Of a stretch of DNA of 64,000 bases, positions 1-9,804 are shown piece after piece. Made by a program: the position numbers and the translations under genes. Under the pieces are notes generated by a model. The model had not been told where the DNA came from and made no database searches. It worked only from the letters and a program-made list of their open reading frames with translations. The DNA lies in assembly GCA_020629415.1 (NCBI GenBank), contig JAHDDL010000016.1:1-64000 (forward strand), given 5' to 3'. The DNA is from Maribacter sp. Its GTDB lineage: Bacteria; Bacteroidota; Bacteroidia; Flavobacteriales; Flavobacteriaceae. Positions within the stretch are counted from its first letter, which is position 1. Each line of letters starts with the position of its first letter.

Positions 1-381
<381 letters not shown>

Positions 382-391
382 ACCTTTTTTA

Positions 392-595
392 TTAAATGCT
401 ATCTAATTCAGATAATGCAGATTCTACCTCTTTTGCTTTACTTTCTACTTCTATTGAAGTTTCTTTTAAATCTTCTTCAACGGCTTCTATTTTATCTAAC
501 GTTGTATCTAATTGTTCTTGTTCTTTTGCGGTATCTCTACATGAGAAAGCACATAATAAAATAAAGAATACTACTGAAATGTTTAATTTTTTCAC
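392..595 (-). CDS. Small lipoprotein with predicted coiled coil
   Basis: This is a 67-residue protein. Residues 4-18 are hydrophobic and end in AFSC, a lipobox with the acylated Cys at 19, so it should be a lipoprotein. Residues 24-67 are rich in Glu, Lys and Leu with heptad-like spacing (LDKIEAVEEDL then IEVESKAKEVESAL), suggesting one amphipathic helix or coiled coil, in the manner of small Lpp-like proteins. No named family is recognised. It sits between mpl (61 bp upstream) and the Asp-rich secreted protein (10 bp downstream), all on the minus strand, so a three-gene transcript is possible. An antisense frame of similar length exists but has no signal features. Confidence 0.7.
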   Translation of the reverse strand: MKKLNISVVFFILLCAFSCRDTAKEQEQLDTTLDKIEAVEEDLKETSIEVESKAKEVESALSELDSI

Positions 596-656
596 AATTT
601 ATATGTAATGATTAGTAAAAATGAAACGAAAAACATATCAATTTATTGCATCACTA

Positions 657-2018
657 TTAATTACTTACGATTATGTTTCGTAATTCTTCCAAATTTAGTC
701 CACCATAATTTCCCGAACTCATTAGCAATAAAGTGGAATTTGAGTATTTTTTGTTTTTCACAAACTCATGAAAAGACCTGGCATCCGTAAATATGTTTAA
801 ATCCTCTCTTTGAAAGGCTTCAGATATTTGTGTTGGTGTAACGGCCTCTAATTTTTTAATGGCTACAGATTCTGGCAGAAAGAAAATAACCGCTTCATCG
901 GCAGCAGCAAGAGCACCTTTATATTCCTTTAAGAATTCCGGATTAAAACTACTGTACGTATGCAACTCTAAACAAGCAATCAATTTTCTATTTGGGTATT
1001 GTTCCTTTACGGCTTTTGTAGTAGCGGCTACTTTACTTGGGGAGTGTGCAAAATCTTTATAAGCTATACTTGTATTCCCTTCGGCTATTTTCTCTAAACG
1101 TTTAGACGCTCCTTTAAAAGTAGCAATAGCTTCGTAAAAATCATCTTCATCAACACCCATGTTTTGGCAAATCCATTTTGCACCTGCCAAATTACTTAGA
1201 TTATGCTTGCCAAAAACTTCTATAGGCATAGGGCCTTCGTTAGTCTCTAACAAAGTTTCACCATCTTCAACGTTGTATTCAGGTGTAGTATAAGGCAATT
1301 TTCTAATGGCATTTTCAGAAGCTTCAACAACTTCTTTTACTACCTCATCTTCAACATTATATGTAATAGATCCGCCATTTACAATACTATCTACAAATAT
1401 TTTAAATTGCTCAACATAGTTCTCAAAAGTTGGAAAAACATTGATATGATCCCATGCTATTCCACTTAGCAAGGCAATATTTGGCTGGTATAAATGAAAT
1501 TTAGGTCTACGGTCTATAGGCGAAGACAAATACTCATCGCCCTCTAAAACTATAAAATCGTTATCCTCGGTCAGGTGTACCATTCTATCAAAGCCATCTA
1601 ACTGCGCACCTACCATATAATCTACTTCAATATCATGAAAATTAAGTACATGAAGAATCATAGATGTAATGGTCGTTTTACCGTGACTACCACCAATGAC
1701 CACTCTAGTTTTATTTTTAGATTGCTCATATAAGAACTCTGGATAAGAATAAATGGTGATTCCCAGTTCTTGAGCTTTTAGCAATTCTGGATTATCCGCT
1801 TTGGCATGCATACCTAGAACGATTGCATCAAGTTCCTTCGTTATTTTTTCAGGAAACCAACCAAATTCTAGGGGCAATAAACCTTTTGCCGCCAATCTTG
1901 ATTTAGAAGGTTCAAAAATGACGTCGTCACTACCGGTAATTACATATCCTTTATGTTCCAAGGCCAGTGCCAAATTGTGCATAGCACTCCCCCCTATTGC
2001 AATAAAATGTATTTGCAT
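657..2018 (-). CDS. mpl: UDP-N-acetylmuramate:L-Ala-gamma-D-Glu-meso-DAP ligase (murein peptide ligase)
   Basis: This 453-residue Mur-ligase-family enzyme matches the usual Mpl length. By family knowledge it attaches recycled murein tripeptide to UDP-MurNAc in the cytoplasm, saving peptidoglycan material. The N-terminus has the Mpl-style nucleotide-binding stretch HFIAIGGSAMHNLA, which differs from the GxGGxG of MurC. The ATP P-loop GGSHGKTT is at 109-116, and LEGDEYLSSPIDRRPKF is the acidic central motif. The C-terminal domain has KDFAHSPSKVAATTKAV, the Mur ligase H-P-S/D region. The start gives a good N-terminal fit. An upstream TATCTTTA on the minus strand near 2063-2070 resembles the -7 element. 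MurC is the alternative, but the GGSAM start and DFAHSPSKV favour Mpl. Confidence 0.92.
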   Translation of the reverse strand: MQIHFIAIGGSAMHNLALALEHKGYVITGSDDVIFEPSKSRLAAKGLLPLEFGWFPEKITKELDAIVLGMHAKADNPELLKAQELGITIYSYPEFLYEQSKNKTRVVIGGSHGKTTITSMILHVLNFHDIEVDYMVGAQLDGFDRMVHLTEDNDFIVLEGDEYLSSPIDRRPKFHLYQPNIALLSGIAWDHINVFPTFENYVEQFKIFVDSIVNGGSITYNVEDEVVKEVVEASENAIRKLPYTTPEYNVEDGETLLETNEGPMPIEVFGKHNLSNLAGAKWICQNMGVDEDDFYEAIATFKGASKRLEKIAEGNTSIAYKDFAHSPSKVAATTKAVKEQYPNRKLIACLELHTYSSFNPEFLKEYKGALAAADEAVIFFLPESVAIKKLEAVTPTQISEAFQREDLNIFTDARSFHEFVKNKKYSNSTLLLMSSGNYGGLNLEELRNIIVSN

Positions 2019-2269
2019 TCCTAAAATTTAGGACATAAAGATACGTATTGTGCAATTAAAACTTAGCAATTCTTACAAACCTAAGACGACATAAACATGT
2101 AAGAAAATCAGTATATTATCGATGAATTACATTAAATTTTAACACTTCCTATCATTATTAATAGTATTCACCCTACATTTTTAACATTTCACAACATATA
2201 ATTTCTTACAAAGAATTTGGCAAATACTTTTAACCTTCAATATTGTTTTCAACAACCAACCCCCTATTA

Positions 2270-5122
2270 ATGAATAAATTAAAAATTAGGTTCTTAGCCA
2301 TACTGTTCTTTACGTTTGGTTTCACCAACATGGTACAAGCGCAATGTGCAGGAAATGATGCCAGTGTTGTAGTTTGCGAAAAGGATGCGGACGACACCAA
2401 TAGAAACTTTGCATTATTCCCAAGATTAGGCGGCTCACCTACTGCTGGCGGCACATGGTCCACCACAAATCCAGAAAATTTCTACGCTTTAAATCAAAGT
2501 ACGGGAATCGTCGATCTCTGGCGCATTAATAATTATGGCACACATTCCTTTGTATATACAAATACTGATTGTAATGAAACGGCTACCGTATCCATTACCT
2601 TAGGCGGTTACCCTGGAGAAGATAATATTGATGGTAGTGCCAATGCCTGCGGAGATGACCCTAACGTTAACCTTCATGGTTTTCTAGGCAGCAATGTAGA
2701 CGGAAAAGTTCAAGATTTTAATGGTCTTTGGCAAGAAGACCCTAGCACATTTACGGGTCAGTTAGAGGATAATTTTTTCAATGCCCAACAAGCGGGTCCA
2801 GGTATTTACACTTTTACCTATACCGTACCGGACGTTGATAGCTGTTTAGGTAGAACGTCTACCGTAATTCTAGAAGTGCACCCACCGCCAAACGCAGGTT
2901 TTGCTCCTGTATTAACTTTTTGTGCCGGTGATGATCTATCAGCATATACGGCATTTGACCTTAGTGAATATTTAATAGGTGAGGACCCTAATGGAACATG
3001 GACAGAAAATGGAACCGATCAATTAAGTGACCTAAACGATTCCGTCATTAACATTCAAGAAATGTACGATAATTTTGGGTATGCCGATTTTACCTTCAAT
3101 TACACCGTTTTCCCAAGTCACCCAGTGTGTGAAAAACGAATTTCAGAGGTTAGCATTAGAATATTGCCCATATTAAATGGCACAGTAGAAACCGTTGACA
3201 TCTGTGTTGGGTCGGCATATGTCGTTGATCTTGAGTATGACGACACACTCCTGTTCAATGGCGATTTTTTGCTTCAATATCTCGTTAACAACTCTTTTGG
3301 GGAATCCCCAACAACACTACTAGACGGAAATGGGAGTTTTGTAATAGACCAAGGCCTAGTACCTTTAAATGAAGAGGTTACCTTAGAAGTCATTGGTATT
3401 AGAAGCGTAACACCTCCCCGAGATGTTTGCCCTAGGGTCATTGTACCAACAACCACTTTTTTAGTGACCAGTTCAGATATTACTGCCAATGATATATGTG
3501 TACAGACAGACAATACTATTCAAATAACTGATATCCTAGATGAGGAAGGCAATTTTGCAAGCGGATATTTCACAACAACATATTCCTTAACAACCCCTAG
3601 TGGTAGCATCTTAGATTCTGATCCTTTTGAGCTTGAATTTACAAATGGGAACGCTTCGTTCACGGTACCTGCAACTAATTTCAGCTTAGAAGGCGAGTAC
3701 AGTATAAGACCTACAATAACAGATATTTATGAAACAAGTTGCCCATTAGTAGAGACTTTTACCGTAATTCCCTTACCAGATGCTATTCAGTTAGACCTCA
3801 TTGTAGACAATAATTGCGATGCCACACAAATAGATGTTTTGGTTGATGCGCCTATTTTACCAGATGGCACCTATACCATAACATATGATGTTACAGAATT
3901 AGGTTCTAACACCGTGCTAACTACCAATACTATAAATTTCACAGGTGGTACTGCCGCTTACCAAATAGATGTAGATGCGCTACCGATCGGTAATTACACC
4001 GCAAACGTACGTAGCGTTCAAGATGACACTACACCTTGTCGTTTAGATTTTGAATTCGAGGAAAATGAAAATTTCTCGCGTGGTGGAATGCCGGAAGCTC
4101 CTGTGGCAAATGCCATACAAACCTTCTGTTTAAGTGATTTTACCATTACACCAACTTTGATGGATATTCAAGTTACCGCAGAAGGAGATGTCTTGTTTTA
4201 TGATACTGCAACAGACAATGATATTTTACCTATTTCAACGCCACTTGAAAATGGTGAAGATTATTTTGTTACCAATAGTGACCCTCTTACCAATTGCGAA
4301 GGCACCGATCGCGTTCAGATCACAATTGTTTTCAGTAACACTAATGCACCGACGACTACTAATAGTAACCCAATGTTCTGTGCAGAAACGAACCCTACTA
4401 TAGCCAATGTTATGGTAGATGTTGCCACAGGCAGTTCCATTACTTGGTTTAATGCAGCTACAGGTGGTAGCGAGATAGAGACATCAACAGTTTTAGTAGA
4501 CGGTCAATCTTATTTTGCGGCTACCAACACCGGTGGCTGTAATAGCCAAGAACGTTTAGAAATATCACCAACTGTAATTACTGTAGCTCCAACTACCCTA
4601 TCATCAGACATGTTGACCGTTTGTGGTCTGGATGACCCTACCGTTGTAGCATTAGGCACTTTAGAAAACGAAACAGAAAATGAAGTATTCTGGTTTATAA
4701 CCGAAACTGGCGGTACAGCGCTAACAGATGACACTCCGTTACTTAAAGACACCGTGTATTATGCTGAAAATTATAATTCCGTTACCGGATGTTCTTCTGC
4801 AACACGTGTTCCCATAACTATAGATTTTAGCAATTGTGACCCCGAGAATTATGACTTTTTTGTCCCTGACGGATTTTCACCTAATGATGATGGCAGAAAC
4901 GATACCTTTTTTATTCCGAACATAGAAACGATTTTCCCTGAATTCACCTTAGAAATATTGAACAGATACGGTACCTCATTATTTAAGGGCGACATTAACA
5001 ATCCTGCTTGGGATGGTAGAAATGGTTCTGCCACGGCACCAAACGGAGTTTACTTTTATATCATCAATTATAACAAAGACAATTCAGAGCCTATTCAAGG
5101 GCGCTTATACTTAAACAGATAA
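2270..5122 (+). CDS. Type IX secretion substrate with Ig-like repeats and type B (gliding-motility) C-terminal sorting domain
   Basis: This 950-residue protein is chosen from the ATG at 2270; a TTG 27 bases upstream extends the frame but adds no signal sequence. Residues 4-25 form a signal peptide ending VQAQC. The body is a series of cysteine-containing beta-rich modules. At about 640-900 there are three related Ig-like copies with the pattern WF...TGG...L.....YF(A)...GC, as in CHU_C-associated Ig domains. The last 85 or so residues (PDGFSPNDDGRNDTFFI, then LEILNRYG, then PNGVYFYII) are the type B sorting domain, which directs export by the type IX system and, in known cases, attachment or release at the cell surface. 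The PorP/SprF gene starts 3 bp downstream, its expected partner. The exact ligand or adhesive role is unknown. Confidence 0.93.
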   Translation: MNKLKIRFLAILFFTFGFTNMVQAQCAGNDASVVVCEKDADDTNRNFALFPRLGGSPTAGGTWSTTNPENFYALNQSTGIVDLWRINNYGTHSFVYTNTDCNETATVSITLGGYPGEDNIDGSANACGDDPNVNLHGFLGSNVDGKVQDFNGLWQEDPSTFTGQLEDNFFNAQQAGPGIYTFTYTVPDVDSCLGRTSTVILEVHPPPNAGFAPVLTFCAGDDLSAYTAFDLSEYLIGEDPNGTWTENGTDQLSDLNDSVINIQEMYDNFGYADFTFNYTVFPSHPVCEKRISEVSIRILPILNGTVETVDICVGSAYVVDLEYDDTLLFNGDFLLQYLVNNSFGESPTTLLDGNGSFVIDQGLVPLNEEVTLEVIGIRSVTPPRDVCPRVIVPTTTFLVTSSDITANDICVQTDNTIQITDILDEEGNFASGYFTTTYSLTTPSGSILDSDPFELEFTNGNASFTVPATNFSLEGEYSIRPTITDIYETSCPLVETFTVIPLPDAIQLDLIVDNNCDATQIDVLVDAPILPDGTYTITYDVTELGSNTVLTTNTINFTGGTAAYQIDVDALPIGNYTANVRSVQDDTTPCRLDFEFEENENFSRGGMPEAPVANAIQTFCLSDFTITPTLMDIQVTAEGDVLFYDTATDNDILPISTPLENGEDYFVTNSDPLTNCEGTDRVQITIVFSNTNAPTTTNSNPMFCAETNPTIANVMVDVATGSSITWFNAATGGSEIETSTVLVDGQSYFAATNTGGCNSQERLEISPTVITVAPTTLSSDMLTVCGLDDPTVVALGTLENETENEVFWFITETGGTALTDDTPLLKDTVYYAENYNSVTGCSSATRVPITIDFSNCDPENYDFFVPDGFSPNDDGRNDTFFIPNIETIFPEFTLEILNRYGTSLFKGDINNPAWDGRNGSATAPNGVYFYIINYNKDNSEPIQGRLYLNR

Positions 5123-5125
5123 CCC

Positions 5126-6079
5126 ATGCATAAAAAAATAACAAACACCACTTGGGGCATCTGCATAGTAATGCTTTTGTTCTTGATACAACTGCAAGGT
5201 CAGCAAGACCCGCAGTACACGCAATACATGTACAATATGAACGTGGTCAACCCAGCGTATACCACTAACGAACCAGGTATGCTGAATTTTGGCACGCTAT
5301 ATAGAACCCAATGGGAAAATGCTGTTGGCGCACCAAAAACATTGACCTTTTTCGCCCATACTCCGTTATCGGAAAAAATTGAAATGGGAGCCTCTATTAT
5401 TTCAGATGATATTAGCGACGGTTCGTTAAAAGAAAATAACATTTATGTTGACTTCGCCTATATTTTAAAATTGGACGAACAAAGTAATTTAAGTTTAGGG
5501 TTAAAAGGGGGAGTCACTACTTTTGAAACTAACTTCAATGGCTTTAGGCTCCCAGAAATACAAGACGATCCTGCATTCAATGAAAATATGAACAACACCT
5601 TCCCTAATGTGGGTATTGGTGCATTCTATAACAGGGACAAATTTTATGCAGGGCTATCCATACCCAATTTACTGACATCCAAACATTTAGAAAATAGAGA
5701 TGGCATAAACCGTATTGGATCAGAAGCCATTCACCTATTTGGTATGGCAGGCTATGTTTTTGATGTAAATTCAAATTTAAAGCTAAAGCCATCAGTATTG
5801 ACAAAAGTGGTGTCCGGAGCGCCAATAACGGCAGATGTTTCGCTCAACGCGTTATTCAACAAACGTTTTGAAGGCGGCATATCTTACAGGTTAGATGACT
5901 CTGTCAATGCCATGTTCAATATTGCGGTACTACCGTCTTTACGTATTGGCTATGCTTATGACTACACGTTGTCTAATTTAGGTGCATTCAATAATGGATC
6001 TCATGAAATTTTTGTATTGTTCAACCTAGACCTTTGGGGACTTAAAAAGGGCTATGATAAATCACCTAGATTCTACTAA
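5126..6079 (+). CDS. PorP/SprF family type IX secretion outer-membrane protein
   Basis: This is a 317-residue predicted outer-membrane beta-barrel. The hydrophobic segment at 10-24 ends in LQGQ, followed by the family hallmark QDPQYTQYMYNMNVVNPAYT. Many alternating hydrophobic strands follow. By family knowledge PorP/SprF proteins accompany specific type B-sorted substrates and help bring them to the surface; SprF of Flavobacterium johnsoniae is needed for SprB export. Here the gene lies 3 bp after a type B-sorted protein and 1 bp before the OmpA-family gene, the standard three-gene arrangement. It is probably a paralogue dedicated to this adhesin rather than the core SprF. Confidence 0.92.
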   Translation: MHKKITNTTWGICIVMLLFLIQLQGQQDPQYTQYMYNMNVVNPAYTTNEPGMLNFGTLYRTQWENAVGAPKTLTFFAHTPLSEKIEMGASIISDDISDGSLKENNIYVDFAYILKLDEQSNLSLGLKGGVTTFETNFNGFRLPEIQDDPAFNENMNNTFPNVGIGAFYNRDKFYAGLSIPNLLTSKHLENRDGINRIGSEAIHLFGMAGYVFDVNSNLKLKPSVLTKVVSGAPITADVSLNALFNKRFEGGISYRLDDSVNAMFNIAVLPSLRIGYAYDYTLSNLGAFNNGSHEIFVLFNLDLWGLKKGYDKSPRFY

Positions 6080-6080
6080 A

Positions 6081-8255
6081 ATGAAAAAAATACAATTATA
6101 CGTTATTATACTCCTAGGGGTTTTTCAATCCGCATGGTCACAACAAGATCTAAAACGTGCCAACGATTTATTTGAAAAGAAATACTATGCAGATGCCATT
6201 GCTTTATATGAAGCGGCATTGCCCAACAACAAAAGCAGTTTGGTCATTAAAAATTTAGCAGATAGCTACTACCACACCTTTGACCTTAATGCATCGGCAC
6301 GTTGGTACCGTTACCTAATTTCTAATTATGGCGACACCGTAGATGAGCAGTATTATTTTAAGCTGAATCAATCTTTAAAAGCTATTGGCGAATATGAAGA
6401 AGCAAATAATGTTCTCATAGACTATTATACCAAAGAAGGTAATATGGCGCAACTACAGCAACTAAAAGAAGGGATTACATATCTAGAAAATGTAAGTGCC
6501 ATAGGGAATCGTTTCGCTATTGAAAACAGTGAATTGAATACCACCACTTCAGAATTTGGGGCAATGCAGGTTGGCGATGCACTTTGGTATACCGCTTCGC
6601 ATAAAAAATCGACCTCAAAAAACTATCGCTGGAACAATCAACATTATTTGGATATTTACACCCACGCCATAGATCAAATAGCATTGGGCGATAGCCTTAG
6701 CATCAGTTTATCTAAACATGTAAACACCAAATTACATGAAGGATCATTTACCATTGCACCCAACGGTACAACTATGTATTTTACAAGAAACAATTACAAC
6801 AATGGTAAACGCAAAACAGATGACAAAAAGGTTTCAAACCTAAAGATTTATAGTGCAAATTTAGTGGACGGGGAATGGAAGAATGTTACGGAGCTATCTT
6901 TTAATAGCGATGACTTTTCTAATGAGCACCCTGCTTTAAATGCAGATGGTACGAAACTATATTTTTCTTCGGACCGTCCGGGAGGATTCGGGTCTTTTGA
7001 TATTTATGTAACAAGCTTACAAGCAGATAATACATTTAGTACTCCCGTTAATTTAGGTGGTGTGATCAACACGGACAAGAAAGAGCAATTTCCATTTGTA
7101 GCTTCTGATAATTCACTTTACTTTTCATCTAACGGTCACCCGGGATTTGGTCTTTTAGATGTTTTTATTTCCAAAGACCAGAATGGAACATTTCAAAAAC
7201 CTAATAATTTAGGCCTTCCCGTAAACAGCGGTTATGATGATTTCTCCTATGTATTGAATAGTGATAATGAATCAGGATACTTTGCAAGTAATAGACCTTC
7301 CGGTAAAGGCAGCGATGATATTTATAGTTTTAGCGTAACCAAGGATCTGACAATTGAAAATTGTGCACAATTTATTACTGGTATCATAACCGACCGTACT
7401 ACTACCCTACCATTGGCAAGTGCAACGGTAACGTTATTGGATGAAAATAATGAAGTAATAGGCACATGTATAACCAAAGAAAAAGGTGCGTTCGATTTTA
7501 ATATTGTCTGTGAAGCATCATACGAGGTGAAAGCTGAAAAAAATGGGTATGAGGATAATGCAAAAAACATCCGCAGTACAAAAGAAAGAAATGCCGAACA
7601 TGATGCCTCTATGAGTTTATACTCCATCCAAGAAAAAGAAAAAACAGAAGCACTTGCAATGCAAAAAAAGCAAGAAGCTGAAAGACTACGCACAGAACAA
7701 ATGGCTGCTAAAAAGTTGGAAGCAGATAAAAAAGCTGCACTGTTAGCAGAAAAACAACGTATTGAAGAAGCAGAACGTTTAACGCAAAAACGCATTGCAG
7801 AAAAAGCAAAAGCAGAGAAGGCATTGGCAAAGAAAATAGCCGATGCCATAGCAACAGAAGAAGCTATTGTTAAAGCGAACGATCGCACCGTTATACAGAC
7901 CGAAGAAATTCATTTTGATTACAGTTTGTGGTACCTGCGCAGAGAGTCTAGGGAGCGTTTACAAACGGTCATAGATATTATGAAGAAAAACCCGGGTATG
8001 GTCATTGAAATTGGTACGCATACCGATATACGTGGCAATAGAGGATATAATAAAGACCTTTCTCAAAAACGTGCCGATTCTGCCAAAGATTACTTGGTAA
8101 AAAACGGAATTGAATCTGATAGAGTGATTTCCAAAGGATACGGAGAGTCTAAACCTATAGTGGTTTGTGCAACGGAAGACGCCTGTTCAGAGGAAGACCA
8201 TGAGTGGAACCGTCGTTGTGAATTTGTAGTTCTTAGTTGGGAATACGGCAAGTAA
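6081..8255 (+). CDS. OmpA-family protein with TPR, PD40 beta-propeller and carboxypeptidase-regulatory domains
   Basis: The start at 6081, one base after the PorP stop, gives 724 residues and a clean signal peptide ending SAWSQQ. Order: TPR-like helices (about 25-140); PD40/WD40-like propeller repeats such as LYFSSDRPGGFGSFDIYV, LYFSSNGHPGFGLLDVFI and GYFASNRPSGKGSDDIYSF (up to about 415); a carboxypeptidase-regulatory beta-sandwich (about 427-505); a long Ala/Lys/Glu coiled coil (about 514-596); and an OmpA peptidoglycan-binding domain (about 607-724, with GTHTDIRGNRGYNKDLSQKRA). The architecture resembles PorE and the OmpA partners of type B clusters, which tie the secretion apparatus to peptidoglycan. 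An upstream in-frame ATG at 6054 lies inside the PorP gene and lacks a signal peptide. Confidence 0.92.
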   Translation: MKKIQLYVIILLGVFQSAWSQQDLKRANDLFEKKYYADAIALYEAALPNNKSSLVIKNLADSYYHTFDLNASARWYRYLISNYGDTVDEQYYFKLNQSLKAIGEYEEANNVLIDYYTKEGNMAQLQQLKEGITYLENVSAIGNRFAIENSELNTTTSEFGAMQVGDALWYTASHKKSTSKNYRWNNQHYLDIYTHAIDQIALGDSLSISLSKHVNTKLHEGSFTIAPNGTTMYFTRNNYNNGKRKTDDKKVSNLKIYSANLVDGEWKNVTELSFNSDDFSNEHPALNADGTKLYFSSDRPGGFGSFDIYVTSLQADNTFSTPVNLGGVINTDKKEQFPFVASDNSLYFSSNGHPGFGLLDVFISKDQNGTFQKPNNLGLPVNSGYDDFSYVLNSDNESGYFASNRPSGKGSDDIYSFSVTKDLTIENCAQFITGIITDRTTTLPLASATVTLLDENNEVIGTCITKEKGAFDFNIVCEASYEVKAEKNGYEDNAKNIRSTKERNAEHDASMSLYSIQEKEKTEALAMQKKQEAERLRTEQMAAKKLEADKKAALLAEKQRIEEAERLTQKRIAEKAKAEKALAKKIADAIATEEAIVKANDRTVIQTEEIHFDYSLWYLRRESRERLQTVIDIMKKNPGMVIEIGTHTDIRGNRGYNKDLSQKRADSAKDYLVKNGIESDRVISKGYGESKPIVVCATEDACSEEDHEWNRRCEFVVLSWEYGK

Positions 8256-8264
8256 TAAGATTAC

Positions 8265-8281
8265 GTTGTTCTGCAAACAAC
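8265..8281 (+). terminator. Weak hairpin after the adhesin triad
   Basis: GTTGTT (8265-8270) pairs with AACAAC (8276-8281) across a 5-base loop, 10 bp after the OmpA-family stop. The stem is short and no clear T-run follows, so it is only a possible terminator or processing site. Confidence 0.25.
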
Positions 8282-8334
8282 ATTATAAATTTATGATAGA
8301 TTCCTGTATCTTTAGTTCTTAAAACCAAAGAACT

Positions 8335-8652
8335 ATGAATTACAATCTTTCTACAATTCCTTCAAAGGAAATTATGCCCGGTCTTCATGGCAAATTGGTA
8401 CATTCCAAAAATATGAGCATGGCATTTTGGGAGGTAGAAAAAGGCGCTACGGTACCTGAACATGCACACATGAACGAGCAGATCATGCATGTTATGGAGG
8501 GTGATTTTGAATTTACTGTAGATGGTAATACCAAAGTCTACCATAAAGGTGATATTGTAGTGATCGCCCCGCATTTAAAACATAGCGGTGTTGCTTTGAC
8601 CCCTTGTAAATTATTGGATGTCTTTAGTCCTACAAGAGAAGAGTACCGCTAA
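8335..8652 (+). CDS. Small single-domain cupin protein
   Basis: This 105-residue protein without signal peptide forms one cupin barrel. Motif 1 is GATVPEHAHMNEQIMHVMEG, giving metal ligands HxH and a Gln/Glu. Motif 2 is GDIVVIAPHLKHSGVA, giving the last His. Proteins of this size are usually metal-binding isomerases, dioxygenases or sensors, and substrate cannot be told from the sequence. It is followed 68 bp later by an SDR oxidoreductase on the same strand, separated by a small UUCG-loop hairpin, so joint expression is possible but not certain. The start has no alternative nearby. Confidence 0.85.
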   Translation: MNYNLSTIPSKEIMPGLHGKLVHSKNMSMAFWEVEKGATVPEHAHMNEQIMHVMEGDFEFTVDGNTKVYHKGDIVVIAPHLKHSGVALTPCKLLDVFSPTREEYR

Positions 8653-8672
8653 TTGTCACTTGTTTGTATGTC

Positions 8673-8688
8673 CGTAACTTCGGTTACG
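8673..8688 (+). other. UUCG-tetraloop hairpin between cupin and SDR genes
   Basis: CGTAAC (8673-8678), loop TTCG, GTTACG (8683-8688). A 6-bp stem closed by C-G on a UUCG loop is unusually stable for its size. No T-run follows directly, so it could be an mRNA processing or stabilising element or a weak terminator. Confidence 0.45.
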
Positions 8689-8720
8689 CCCACTTACCGT
8701 TTTTAAAACAAATTTGAGAA

Positions 8721-9506
8721 ATGAATATATCCCTAAAAAATAAAAAAGCATTGGTTGGCGGCAGTAGTGGCGGCATAGGCAAAGCAATTGCCGTTCAACT
8801 GGCAGCTAGCGGCGCAAGTGTAACCTTAATGTCCCATAGCGAGGAGAAATTGCACCATATCGTCAATGAACTATCTACTGACCAAGGGCAACAACATCAA
8901 TATCTGGCCGTAGATTTTAATAATTTTAATGACTACCAAAAAGTGATCTCCAAGTATTTTGAAGACAACAGCGTAGATATCTTAGTGAACAACACCCAAG
9001 GTCCGTCTGCCGGTAGTGCCATAGAAAAAAAAGTAAACGACTATCAAGAAGCATTTGACCTTCTCTTTAAAACTGTTGTTTTCACTACTGAATTGGCTTT
9101 GAAATCAATGACAAAAAACAATTGGGGACGCGTTATTAATGTAGCATCCGTATCGGTAAAAGAGCCGCTTTCATATTTAGCATTATCAAATTCTATCAGA
9201 GCTGCAGTGGTAACATGGGCAAAGTCATTGGCAACGGATGTAGGCAAGCATAACATAACCGTTAACAGTGTTCTTACCGGTTATTTTGACACCGACAGAA
9301 TTACCCAGCTTAATGCAAAAAAAGCCGAACAATTAGGTATTGAAGCTAGCCAGGTTAGAAAAGAAATGGAATCTAGAGTGGCAGTACAACGTATTGGCAA
9401 GCCGGAGGAATATGGGTATTTAGCAGCATTCTTGGCATCTGACAATGCAGCTTATATCACAGGAACCAATATTCCCATTGATGGAGGACTTTTAAAATCC
9501 TTGTAG
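8721..9506 (+). CDS. Short-chain dehydrogenase/reductase family protein with altered catalytic residues
   Basis: This 261-residue Rossmann-fold protein has the NAD(P)-binding motif GGSSGGIG (13-20), the NNTQGP block in place of NNAG, and the C-terminal signature AAYITGTNIPIDGGLL. The active-site Ser is S143. The usual Tyr lies 13 residues later and the Lys four after that; here those positions are S156 and R160 (ALSNSIRAA), so the YxxxK pair is missing. The nearest Tyr is Y152. Such SDRs may use another residue or have lost reductase activity; I infer atypical chemistry. The gene follows a cupin and may share its transcript. FabG-type activity should not be assumed. Confidence 0.9.
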   Translation: MNISLKNKKALVGGSSGGIGKAIAVQLAASGASVTLMSHSEEKLHHIVNELSTDQGQQHQYLAVDFNNFNDYQKVISKYFEDNSVDILVNNTQGPSAGSAIEKKVNDYQEAFDLLFKTVVFTTELALKSMTKNNWGRVINVASVSVKEPLSYLALSNSIRAAVVTWAKSLATDVGKHNITVNSVLTGYFDTDRITQLNAKKAEQLGIEASQVRKEMESRVAVQRIGKPEEYGYLAAFLASDNAAYITGTNIPIDGGLLKSL

Positions 9507-9804
9507 TTATTTTGATTATAGCCCAATTAGTAGAATTATATATCCAAATTCTTTTCTAATTTAAATTGGCAAAGGTTAGCTTGTTTATGAAGATGGATAT
9601 TTTGGGGCGTAAAAAGCAATAAAAGTAACTATAGCTACGCCAAAAGCGAACTCCAAATTTAATCAGATAGATCTGTGTACATTTACAAGGACCCTAATCT
9701 TAAAGTTTTGATCTTGCATCAAGATAAACGTAATAATGCTATTTCTGGAACGCTAATGATACACCAACATACTACAATCACAATTAAATATTTATCATAA
9801 GAGT
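9507..9804. other. 298-bp intergenic region, no gene recognised
   Basis: AT-rich spacer between the SDR and a secreted cupin. The stretch near 9676-9750 can be read as a short peptide-like sequence in one frame but is interrupted and matches nothing I know. No terminator hairpin or clear promoter pattern was found. Confidence 0.5.

Noticed and set aside
2243-2269. TTG start extending the type B-sorted protein upstream
   Set aside because: It adds nine residues before the signal peptide; ATG 2270 gives a standard signal sequence.
7322-7888. Long antisense frame opposite the OmpA-family coiled coil
   Set aside because: It mirrors the Ala/Lys/Glu-rich coding sequence and has no independent motif or signal.
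9676-9760. Peptide-like reading in the spacer before the secreted cupin
   Set aside because: Interrupted by stops, no start, and no recognisable family; probably chance in AT-rich DNA.
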